Shown here: in pieces, positions 8,377 to 17,405 of the stretch | Numbering within the stretch: position 1 is the first letter of the stretch | How the letters are laid out: each line of letters begins with the position of its first letter | From: Asterionellopsis glacialis | Taxonomy: Eukaryota; Bacillariophyta; Plagiogrammaphyceae; Rhaphoneidales; Asterionellopsidaceae | Direction of reading: 5' to 3' | NCBI GenBank assembly: GCA_014885115.2 | Contig: WKLE02001304.1 | Location: 15,441 to 33,851, forward strand | Length of the DNA: 18,411 nt | Position numbers and translations under genes: made by a program | Notes under the pieces: generated by a model | The model's input: the letters and a program-made list of their open reading frames with translations, nothing else | Database searches by the model: none | What the model was told of the DNA's origin: nothing

Positions 8377-9936
8377 CATGATTTTGATATTGGTTCTATA
8401 TCGTACAACCTTGACAAATTTTGCAGCTCTTGAAAGCCGACATGAACAATACGAAAAGCTACGACATCTTCAGGGGCCACTTTTACAAGCTAAGTGTTTT
8501 CATCATTTTAATTTTTAATTTAAACTAGTGATATTATCAGCACTATATTCGAAACTTTACTTGTGCTATTGTTGCACTTTGTTTCATATGATTTGTTCTT
8601 GTTTCCATTTTTCATCAATTGCTGTTGTTACCTTGACAGCCGTTCTCATTTCGCCACATTCCCAATCATTTCGATCCACACAAGGATTCGGGAAGCTTGT
8701 TTCAGAACCATCGGTGTCTGTGTACTCAGTAATAAAATTCACGTAGGTTTCTACGGTTGTCAAAGACATCCAGAACTTCAAAGGTACGATAATTACTAAG
8801 AGCCATATTGTACCTTTAAATCAGTAAGCATATAACAACCTCTTATGTACCAGGTATCGATTGCATGCGTACCAAGTGCGTGTCTCAAATATGTCTTACG
8901 TCTCTACCAAATCGAGACACGTCAGTTTATGTGTCTTAACAAAAAATTTGGATGGGGTGGACTTGATATGCTGACGCATTTCTGAGTCTACAAGTCATCA
9001 TGGACGAGATAGGCGACGAGAGATAGAGATATTTTGCGACGACTACAGTATCCATGCAGGGTAAATACGAACGATTTAAATACCAGTCCTGCTCATTTCC
9101 ACAATATTGAAGTTTCACTGATCAAATTTCCAAAATATGTTCTCGGTTCTCGAAAATAGCGTCAGACTTCTGCCACGCAAACTCAACCTGAATGGGAAAC
9201 CTTAAGTACACGTGTACAGCTTGGCGAAAATGCAAGTTGTCGTTCTCTAAAAGCCATACTTGCACCCCAGAAAAGTCAAGGACAGCTCATCAGAAGCTAT
9301 CCAAAGGCAATTGTACATATTACCTGCAACATGTACGTACGATACTCGTACTGCAATCACTATTCCCCTCCCGTGGGAGGGAAAAAAGTTAGCTTTTCCC
9401 CAGTATTTCGCACCGGTATGCTCCTTTTTAAAGGGGTGGTTTCACGTCTTTCAAACATTCCTCCAGTACGTACTCCTCCCCGGATTAACCCATTTTTTCT
9501 ACACCCTGAGGACCGATTCTCTACTTTTGATTCTCTCATTTTTCTAGACTATTTTTACTGTTCCGTTTCAGCATAACATCAAATGTTGAATATTTTGAAG
9601 TTCATAGGTACTCCTCAATACAAATTTTAACTTTGCTTCGGCTCTAGAGTTACTGAGAAGATCATTTTCCTTACGCGCAAAAAATTCATGGATAGAATGA
9701 TTTTTACTCGACAAAAAAACATAAATTTCAAAGGCAGCATACAATCAGGTGGCATATCATTTGGGTAACCAACATTTGCTTTGCATCTACCATTTCTGTA
9801 ATAACTTTCTACCAGCTTGGCTTTTCAAGCTGAGTAGATAGCTTCAGATGGGAGAAGATACAGGAAAATATCTTTTGCCCTTGGTCACAATTGTGTGCTT
9901 AATTTATAAGTTCGTTACCCTATGGGAGATTAAATT
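8377..9936. other. Convergent intergenic region, no gene seen
   Basis: About 1.56 kb separates the HSF stop from the HDAC stop on the other strand. The overlapping short frames between 8528 and 9576 are Cys/Phe/Ser-rich, use several frames at once and show no motif. The region contains one TACCAGGTA site (8848) and a weak 8-bp inverted repeat (8879-8886 with 8914-8921). The outer parts should be 3' UTRs. Confidence 0.6.
8848..8856 (+). repeat. Isolated TACCAGGTA site
   Basis: Exact 9-mer in the HSF-HDAC convergent intergenic region, followed at 8870 by a partial GTACCAAGT copy. Confidence 0.75.
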
Positions 9937-12900
9937 TTATATGCGTTTGTTGGATTTTGCCAGAGAACGCACGTGTTCTCGAACACAATCAATAAACCCT
10001 TCCGTATGACAGCGGTCAACCTTTCCTCTCAACCCACGTGGTACTTCATCATCCATATTATCTGGTAGATCTTCACCCAAATCCAATAACTTTATTTGTG
10101 GGCCTTTCTGCATTTCCTGTTGCTGTAGCAAATCATCTTTGGTAGCAGAATTATAAGTAAGCGCTAAAGTTGGACTATTCTGTCTTGGCTGCGAGGCAGT
10201 GTTCGAGCCTTCATTCTCTATTAGCGGTTTGGGGAGGAATAAATCATCCGTTTGTGGTCTACAACATGGCACACCATAACCACCCTCCAGAATACTTATT
10301 ACGCGCCCGCTGCATGATCGGAACGCCATAGAACAGGCAACTGTCGTAATGCTACCAAAGTCCTCAGCGGATAGACCACCCATACCCAATGGGTCATTCT
10401 TATGAGCGTCGAAGCCGGCTGACAAAACAATGAGATCTGGAGCAAACGCATCGACTGCAGGAGATACTTTACTGGCTAGGACCTGGCCTACATGTTGCGC
10501 AGTTACTTTTGCTCCTAAGGGAATATTCAGCACGCCGTCATGAGGAGATGTGTCACCACACCTGCCTGGGTAAATACCGGCGTTCTGGCTAGATCCGCCG
10601 GGTCGTTGACTATTATTTTGACCGGAATCATCCTCGTCAGTATCATACCCATTGATGTGAGCTCCGCCCGCATGGATAGACACATAAAGGAATCGCGGAT
10701 CGTATGTGTTACAGAGAATATCTTGAGTACCGTTTCCATGGTGAACATCAAAATCAATAACACAAACGCGTCTAAATCCAGGGCCGCCCTCCGACTGCGG
10801 TGTCGTAGCATAAATGGCAGCGCACGCTGCTGGATTCAACACACAAAACCCGTTTGACACAGCTTTCATTGAATGCAGGTCACGACCCGCATGATGACCT
10901 GGTGGTCGAGTCGCACAGAAAGCATTTACGCACTGCCCACTTGCGATTCGGTCAACTGCTTGCAACGCCGCAGCTACTCCAGCAACGGCTGCAGTATATG
11001 ATCCACGTGATCCCACTATTAAAACAAAAACAACAACACGAATGTGAATATGCATCCATATTTTTCAACCCTTACATATCAATTTTGAATACTCACTTGT
11101 ATCTTCTCCACCATTTCCATCACTGTCGTCAGTGAGAGTCGCGCCCTTTTTACCAGGCTCTATTGCCATACATCTGGCTTTCATTTTTTTGAGGTAGGAC
11201 ATTTTGTGCGCCTTCGGAAGAACGGTTTTTTCCGCCATGTTCACGAATCGATCATCGACAGGGAAAACAAGTTGAATATCGCGACTTTTCCCGGCTCCCG
11301 CCATCTTAGATGCCTTTATTGCTGCCGGAAGACGTACAACTCTCTCTACGCACCCACTAGCAGTAAGGTGCTCATTACAGCGTGAATCCGTTAAAATCAT
11401 AGTAACGCCATTTCCAGCGTCATTGTTTGAAAACTTTATTGTTGCACGTTTGTAGATCCGTTCGCAACTTTTTCGCCATTCAGTAACAAGTTTTTGCGAT
11501 ACAACGTCGCCTTCCAGATTGCAAATGATTGACTCCTCGCCGTGACTCTTCATCAGCATACAACGGTTCAAAAACAAGCGAGACTTTTTGGTTTGGCTGG
11601 CCGAATCAAGTTCTTTCCACTTGAGTGATGCATCACGAAGCTGTGATATCAAAATCGAAAGATCGTCACCCAAGCGAGACAAGTGTGTTGTAGCAACTTT
11701 TGATGACAGGGTTTCCAATAGATACTCACTACAGAATTGATTCAAGTTCCATTCTGGATCATCTGTATGTGATTCACCACTCGGCTTAATTTGAAGAGGC
11801 GATGCTATATCTTGAGGATGCAATGAATTCAGATTGGATGACTTCTTTACAGGCGAAGCTACATGATTATTGCTAACAATTGACTGCGACATCCCCCAGC
11901 AATGCGGAGGTGCCATAGCATTAAGCATTCCATGTAAATCTAATACAGGTTCTACAGTTTCTTCTCCTTGATCCATCGTAATCGCATGCTCCGCGGTTGG
12001 CGGAGGGAGTTCGGACAGAATATACTCAAAAGGAAGATGCAGAATCGACAACGGGTACATAGCAGTCTGTATCGCCATAACGTGAGTATCAGACAGCGTT
12101 GAAATGGCACGAGAGTCACCCAGAGTCGCTGCTGGAGTTTTCAATTTAGTAGAAGAGTATGTCTTGAGCGCCATGGCAAGTCGGTGACTATCTAGAAAAC
12201 GAGGAAAGGCAGCTTTTGGCAGTCCTGAAAAACGGAACGCATCTCGCAGTTGATCTATCTTCAATTCACGGCCACTATATGGGTACTTCTGTAGCATCTC
12301 TGATGAAACTTCTATCGTGTCCATCTCGAACAAGGGACCAGAGTCAAACATAGTCTTTGCTTGAGTGAGATTTTCTCCATATGGCTCTACGCGACGGCTC
12401 CCCCCTGTGATTGGGCGGTTCCAATATGGTGCCAGAAATACAACAGAAATCCGATTCTTTGCAGATCCACGTTTTGACTGCGGTTGACTAGAACTATTCT
12501 CGGATACATGCATAACTCGTGCAGGCCATAATACGCCATGCCGTGCTTGTGGATGGTATGTTCCAGCGAGAACAATGCCGTTCTCAATACCATCCACAAT
12601 ATAGTTGTTCGCAGCCGCAAACCGAGAACTCGCCGTAATTTGTGAAGTTGGAAGTGCTGCGTCACTGTTGGAACGTATATTTTTCTTTCGTTCGTATCTC
12701 TTCAGAGCAGATTGGAGTTCCTCTGCCTCCATGTCGAAGGTATCGTGCTCTTCTAGCCACATGGCTTTCCACAAATCTCCCATATCATGATCATGGACGT
12801 AGGCAATCACAACGGCTTCATATTTTTGCCAAATGACACGAGATCCAATATGATAGGCTCCACCAGAAGCTCCACTATATTCAGTTGCTTTTTCTGTGGT

Positions 12901-14028
12901 CCACCCATCTTGCTGCAATACTACCGGATCATACGAGATTCGGGCTACAGCATTTACAGTTGAAACAATATCCGCTTCATTGCTTACAGCATGGTAAAGA
13001 ATGTTCTTTGCCATTTGCGGAGTATTTTCTAAATGGTACACGTACGTTAATAAGTGATGAACCAGCACTTTACAAACCGCCCCCGTTGTAGATCCTAAAC
13101 CCCATTCCCAAAACGGCAGAGTGGCAGCGCCAGATTTACGCTTTGGTTTGGACAAAGTTGGGTTTGGTACATCCTTGTGTAGAAAGCCTATATTCCCCAT
13201 CCAATCTTCCCGCCAACCACTATCTGGGTCACTCGTGTCTAGCTGTAAGGCCTCCTCAAGATTCTTGATTTGGGTCGAATCTAGTCTTGGCAGTTGAGGA
13301 CACCGTGCCGGGAGAGGAGGCAAGGTTACGTACTGTGTCACTACTTCTCCCGATACCTTTTCACCAGAAGATATTGGTGAGTCTGCCTTCTTCCTCTTAT
13401 TATCGGGAGGAGCTGTACTTATTTGCGTTTTCTGTTCACGACGAGAAGGTCTAGATGATGTTCTTGGTGGTTGTGGTGGGGGTGGCTTTGATTCTGCCGC
13501 TCTTGAGCTTTTCTCATCTGTTGTGTTACTAAATTCATCTTTCTTTGCGGTAACAACACGCCTTACCGGTCGTAAAAGTTTTGCAGAGCTGAGATCAATC
13601 TTTGGTTTCTTAGCTATGGGTTCAACCTCTGGAAAGTTTGCAGAGCTGAGGGGTTTCTTAGCTATGGGTTCAAGATCTGGAAGGTTTACAGAGCTGAGAT
13701 CAATCTTTGGTTTCTTGGCTATGGGTTCAAGATCTGAAAAGTTTGAAGTTGTAGGAGGTGAGGACTCTTCCTCATCCAAGTCTTCAGAACAAAGTAGATT
13801 TAAATCTTCATTCACATTTTGAGATATCTTCATGTTTGAATCTCTTGTCACACTTGCACTAAATGATTCACTACTTGTGTTGTTGGGATCTTGTTTTTCA
13901 AATGCAGATATTTGCTGATTCTCTCCTCTTGGTATGGAAACAGTAGTTTTTTCAATTTGAATATCTTCGTCCAAAGTGTCAATACTAATGGTGTATACCT
14001 TTCTTGAACCAGCTGCTGTTTCAGTCAT
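9937..14028 (-). CDS. Class II (HDA1-type) histone deacetylase with long N-terminal extension; 2 exons
   Basis: Join exon 1 (14028-11097) to exon 2 (11015-9937): 1336 aa. The junction reads GAT ACA A|TG GGA, giving EDTMGSRGSYTAAVAG, which matches the usual HDAC sequence there. The arginase/deacetylase fold starts near residue 873 (MILTDSRCNEH) and runs past ~1230. Catalytic features are present: RPPGHHAG with the His pair 1018-1019, DFDVHHGNGT with zinc ligands D1067 and H1069, SAGFDAH with D1180, and ILEGGYG with the catalytic Tyr 1224. The enzyme removes acetyl groups from lysines with Zn2+; GFDAH and ILEGGY fit class II. The ~870-residue extension holds an acidic Ser-rich start, tandem LEPIAKKPKIDLSS repeats (about 95-148), basic Pro-rich stretches, and two segments that look faintly Tudor/PWWP-like (about 388-448, GSRVIWQKYEAVVIAYV; about 481-540, GVLWPARVMHVSE). 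An extra acidic/Gly-rich loop of about 30 aa follows SIHAGG. The deacetylase call is firm; the extension domains are guesses. Confidence 0.93.
11016..11096 (-). other. 81-bp GT-AG intron in the HDAC gene
   Basis: On the minus strand the donor is AA|GTGAGT and the acceptor TTTTAATAG|TGGG, phase 1. Unspliced reading meets a stop soon after the donor (the last unspliced codons read SEYSKLICKG). Removing the intron restores the HDAC consensus across the junction. The stretch before the acceptor is T-rich. Confidence 0.93.
13584..13745 (-). repeat. Three tandem coding repeats (57/48/57 bp) in the HDAC N-terminus
   Basis: Units lie at 13689-13745, 13641-13688 and 13584-13640 (in protein order). 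They encode NFSDLEPIAKKPKIDLSSV, NLPDLEPIAKKPLSSA and NFPEVEPIAKKPKIDLSSA. The middle unit lacks 9 bp (three codons), so the frame is kept. The AKKPKID core is a plausible basic nuclear localisation signal that is intact in two units and lost in the middle one. Confidence 0.95.
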
Positions 14029-14420
14029 ATTATTGGATTATATTTTGGTATGAATATTTAAATTATTATGAATACTAATTAAAATTCACAATTCATAACA
14101 AAAAATCTAAAATGTGGGGGCAACGGTAGGTGAGCGAAACCCGCACTCTATAGTGGTCTTGTTTGGATTTTACGTTTTGTAATTTTGTTTTCAAGGAGAT
14201 TCTCGTAAATCGAAAAACCCCCGATCTTTTCCTTCTTTCAATGAAGGGTATGTCTATAAAGTCTACTTCGCTGTTTCGACTCCCAAACGAGAGAGAGGCA
14301 TGTATCAGAATCCCAATCCCACAGTTTCGAATAGACGTGATAATAATATTGTAAAAAGACACAGCCAGTTCGACTTTGGCCTCGTTTGTGTTTACTCACA
14401 CAATACGGTGCAGTACCAGT

Positions 14421-14444
14421 AGGGACTCCGTGGATGGAGTCCTT
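14421..14444. repeat. Small perfect hairpin
   Basis: The arms GGACTCC (14423-14429) and GGAGTCC (14436-14442) enclose a 6-nt GTGGAT loop. One G-T and one A-T pair extend the stem to 9 bp. It lies about 400 bp upstream of the HDAC start, so it could be in its 5' UTR or promoter. Function unknown. Confidence 0.6.
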
Positions 14445-14743
14445 TTGAGCGCACAAGCATTTTACGAAGAGCCTGCGTAGATATCGTACGAAAAGGTGAG
14501 ACTCACACGAGGAAAAGGCGCGAACGGACCAAGCAACTGACCAAGCAATGCTTACGGTCGGAGAGACAGGAGGGTTGAAGTTAAGACTGCCCGAGGTAGA
14601 CTAGTCTACCGGTACTGGTATCGATATATGGAAATCATCTACTGTCAAAGAGAATTGTAATGTATTGTGGTGTAGATAGGACTACCTATATCACTGACTG
14701 TATTATAACCTCACCTGCTTGTAGTCATGATAAAAATGTGCAT

Positions 14744-15025
14744 GGTACCTAGGTACCTGGTACCAGTACAAGCTGCATAATATGTACCAGGTAGGACTAT
14801 TAGTTGAAAGTATCATACCAGGTACTAGAGTAGAGAACCAAAGAGTTATGGTACCGGTAAGCCGAACGAATACCAGGTACAGGTACCAGCAGGTACGAGG
14901 TAGGTCCTACCGGTGTACCATGTACCTGGTTGACTACCGGTAAGTACCTGGTAAGGTACAGGTACTAAGGTAAGGACTACTAGTACCGTGTACCTGGTAC
15001 CAGGTACTGGTACTATACCAGGTAC
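14744..15025. repeat. Dense array of GTACCTGGTAC-type palindromes
   Basis: Eight exact TACCWGGTA sites start at 14754, 14785, 14816, 14871, 14945, 14991, 14998 and 15016, with further near copies (for example TACCTGGTT at 14923 and several GGTACCGGTA variants). Two sites overlap to make a perfect 18-bp palindrome GTACCTGGTACCAGGTAC at 14990-15007. A 14-bp palindrome GGTACCTAGGTACC lies at 14744-14757. Copies are in both orientations with irregular spacing (7 to 74 bp), unlike a satellite with a fixed unit or a CRISPR array. Confidence 0.9.
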
Positions 15026-15326
15026 CGGGCAGAGCAGACAGGCAGAGAACTCTCGATGTCACACCGCACAAGCCGCACATCGATTTTACAAAAAAATAAT
15101 TACAGTGGAAACTCCATATCCCTCTATCCACTCATCCCTGCTTTTTGAAATTTCGCTACCTGTAACCACGCTTTTTCGCGATCGCCTCGGCTTTCGACCT
15201 TGCATTCCCAAAGAGGTATCGGCAGCTCTGAAACGAGGTTTGATGATCTGGGATACAGACTCTCTACTCTCTATAATACTAGTGGTCAGCGTTCGTTTCG
15301 GCGAAAGAGCGATTTAGGGAATAAAG

Positions 15327-16910
15327 ATGGCGTCCATTTTGGCCCGGAGAATCGTGGGGAGGTCAACAATACCTTCATTTTCCACCAATGCTTCTTCATT
15401 ATCATGCAATATTCCTGGCCTATCATCTTTCACTTTGGATACTCGTCGTCGAAATGATGATGATCGCGATAATAATCGGGTATCGCCTTCTATGGGTATC
15501 TCCCACCAAAAGCAACAATATCGATTGTACCATGCTACACCCAAACAAGAAATTCTACCACTTGTGGCAGTCGCTGTCGTGGGTGGGATAGGATATTATT
15601 CCTACCGCGCACTTCAAAGAATGGACGAGGAATGGGAAGATTATCAATGGGAATTACAACAATACGAAAAGAAGTATGGACCAGTCAATGAATCATCATC
15701 ATCAACCAAACAGTTATTCGCTAATGGAACATTAGGGGTTGATCTGGGGACGATTCATCTTGTTTTGGCACACAAAAATAATGCCACCACAACAAACAAA
15801 GAGAAGGCCAAGGTAGTTCCGACACGAGAAGGTGCACGTTATACGTTTGGAGGAATCATGTATCCCAATGGTGACGAACAGTCACCCATGTTAGGGAAGT
15901 TGGCTTTTGAAAAGGCATACTATGGTGATTCGAATCAAGTTCGTTATCCAGCTGATGATTATGATCAAAAAACTATCTTTGACGTTGCTTCTCCAGCTAT
16001 GAACAATGCTTTAGAAACTCGAGTAGGAAAAGCATCTTTGGAGGGTGTTCGCCCTGTGGTTGCTATTCCCCCATTGGAAGACAATGCACTCAAGCTGGAA
16101 GCCGCATTCAAATCGTTCCTTCCCGATACCTCAACTTTTGTTCCAGAACCTGTTGCAGCTGTGTGGGGGGCCGAAGCTCAGGCCTTGATCGATGCAAGTT
16201 CAAAGGATAGTGGTCCCGTTGTCGTTGTCGATGTTGGTGGGAAAGTAACGACATGTACTGCTGTACAAAAGAACAAAGTTTGTTCAAGTGCAACGTTACC
16301 CAATATTGGAGGGGAATTATGGACTCGAACTCTTATTCAACATATTCTTGATGAAACGTCACTACCCTTTTTAGACCAAGATGAAATGGCACAACAAAGA
16401 TTGTACCAAGCAGCAAATGTTGCTATTGCTGAATACAATACATCCAATCAAGCTCATATTCATATCCCATACATAAGTATGAACGTTGAAACTCGCGAGG
16501 CACAACATTTAGATACAAAAGTTTCACGTGGCGTGCTAGAACAAAAGGTTCAACAACGATTAAAAGAAATAATCGCTGATCAAATGGACACTAGTGGAGA
16601 TATTTTTTCACCGCATGTTCCACCACCTACTGACTATGCATCTCTTTGGACGAGTGTATTAATCCAACTATTGGAACAAATCAATGCCACACCAATGAAC
16701 GTCGACAAAGTCTTAATTGTAGGTGGAGGTTCCAAGCAACAACTTATCGTATCTTCTCTTCAACAAAGTTGGAATGCATTGACCGGCCAAGGTGCAGACG
16801 CAATCGTAGTTCCAGAACTTGCTAAACGATCTGAACTTGTTGCATTGGGAGCAGCTTCTTTGCCATCTCATCATCAGTACAATCCCGAACACGGAATAGT
16901 CGTACCATAA
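15327..16910 (+). CDS. Hsp70-like ATPase-domain protein with mitochondrial-type leader and one membrane segment
   Basis: The single exon gives 527 aa. The N-terminus (MASILARRIVGRS) is basic, Ser/Thr-rich and lacks acidic residues, as in mitochondrial presequences. Residues ~75-95 (EILPLVAVAVVGGIGYYSY) form one transmembrane helix, followed by a charged, Trp/Tyr-rich linker. The Hsp70/actin nucleotide-binding fold starts at residue 136: phosphate-1 LGVDLGTIHLVLA (D139), a TREGARYTFGGIMYPNG strand, VAIPPLEDNAL, EPVAAVWGAEA (274-284), phosphate-2 VVVDVGGKVTTC (D302), the adenosine motif VLIVGGGSKQQ (463-472), and a VALGAAS end. The chain stops there: no peptide-binding domain or lid. Canonical Hsp70 loops read DLGTTxS and DLGGGTFD, so several nucleotide-contacting residues are changed. 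ATG 15327 has a good context (AAAGATGGC). Likely an organellar-membrane Hsp70 relative, possibly a nucleotide-binding adaptor rather than a foldase. Family firm, location and activity inferred. Confidence 0.86.
   Translation: MASILARRIVGRSTIPSFSTNASSLSCNIPGLSSFTLDTRRRNDDDRDNNRVSPSMGISHQKQQYRLYHATPKQEILPLVAVAVVGGIGYYSYRALQRMDEEWEDYQWELQQYEKKYGPVNESSSSTKQLFANGTLGVDLGTIHLVLAHKNNATTTNKEKAKVVPTREGARYTFGGIMYPNGDEQSPMLGKLAFEKAYYGDSNQVRYPADDYDQKTIFDVASPAMNNALETRVGKASLEGVRPVVAIPPLEDNALKLEAAFKSFLPDTSTFVPEPVAAVWGAEAQALIDASSKDSGPVVVVDVGGKVTTCTAVQKNKVCSSATLPNIGGELWTRTLIQHILDETSLPFLDQDEMAQQRLYQAANVAIAEYNTSNQAHIHIPYISMNVETREAQHLDTKVSRGVLEQKVQQRLKEIIADQMDTSGDIFSPHVPPPTDYASLWTSVLIQLLEQINATPMNVDKVLIVGGGSKQQLIVSSLQQSWNALTGQGADAIVVPELAKRSELVALGAASLPSHHQYNPEHGIVVP
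15549..15611 (+). other. Predicted transmembrane helix in the Hsp70-like protein
   Basis: These codons (residues ~75-95) encode an uninterrupted Leu/Val/Ala/Gly/Ile stretch ending GYYSY, followed by Arg and then an acidic, aromatic linker. The length suits one membrane span that would anchor the ATPase domain C-terminally to it. Confidence 0.7.
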
Positions 16911-17405
16911 AAAACAGAGCAACAGTTAGAGATTTTTGAAATACTGAATTCCATCATCCACAGTTTTTTTACTTTAATTTTCCTTGATTATTCTTCATAC
17001 TTATCTGTTTCTAGTTTGAAGTAGGCTATAAGATGTACAAGTATTTTTAATATCATATTTTACAAAACGGGAGGAGTGAAAGAGTGGCGGAATCCAAAAT
17101 TTCTAACCCGTCCCCCCCCTTTTTTTAAATTTTTGTCACTCCTCTGAGGTATACTTTCCGAACTTCTATCAGTGATTCAAAAGATACCCCTGAGGTAGAC
17201 CATGAAGACTGCGAACTCGGGAACGACACACAAAGAACAACACAAGATCGAAAGTATATCAGTGACAAGGATCGATCAGTTATTCCACAGCTATTGTCTT
17301 CATAGCTTTACATCCCATCTAAATCATACTTTGTAATTTAATTAGGTTGATTCTGGTTGATTGCTTAAAGAAAAAGGAACTAAGGACAACGTCCCACTTC
17401 ACAAG
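16911..17405. other. Intergenic region between Hsp70-like and CoA-binding genes
   Basis: It holds the 3' UTR of the Hsp70-like gene and the promoter/5' UTR of the next gene. It contains C- and T-homopolymer runs (17110-17127) flanked by a 9-bp inverted repeat, GAGGAGTGA (17071-17079) and TCACTCCTC (17135-17143), plus short CTGAGGTA and ATCAGTGA duplications near 17145-17265. No gene is seen. Confidence 0.6.

Larger units (their letters stand above)
14029..15326. other. Divergent intergenic region (HDAC / Hsp70-like) with palindrome array
   Basis: About 1.3 kb lies between two divergent start codons, so it should contain both promoters and 5' UTRs. Nearest HDAC the sequence is AT-rich. A small hairpin sits at 14421-14444, a 12-bp direct repeat (GACCAAGCAACT/GACCAAGCAATG) near 14528, and the dense CCAGGTAC array at about 14744-15025. 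No reading frame in it shows a motif. No clear TATA box or conserved initiator could be assigned. Confidence 0.65.

Noticed and set aside
8879..8921. Inverted repeat CGTGTCTC ... GAGACACG
   Set aside because: Only 8 bp arms with a 27-bp gap; this is expected by chance at this window length.
9192..9576. Three overlapping open frames with hydrophobic or aromatic-rich products
   Set aside because: Several frames are open in the same T/C-rich stretch, which points to composition and not coding. No motif seen.
13523..13822. 99-residue plus-strand frame with a repeated FLAMGSRSG-type sequence
   Set aside because: It is the antisense reading of the tandem repeats inside the HDAC exon.
14744..15025. 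CRISPR-like array
   Set aside because: Repeat units are 9-18 bp palindromes with irregular spacing of 7 to 74 bp in both orientations, within eukaryotic DNA and without cas genes.
17071..17143. Inverted repeat GAGGAGTGA ... TCACTCCTC around C and T homopolymers
   Set aside because: The arms are 9 bp with a 55-bp spacer and no target duplications or coding content, so I keep it only as a note and do not call it a mobile element.
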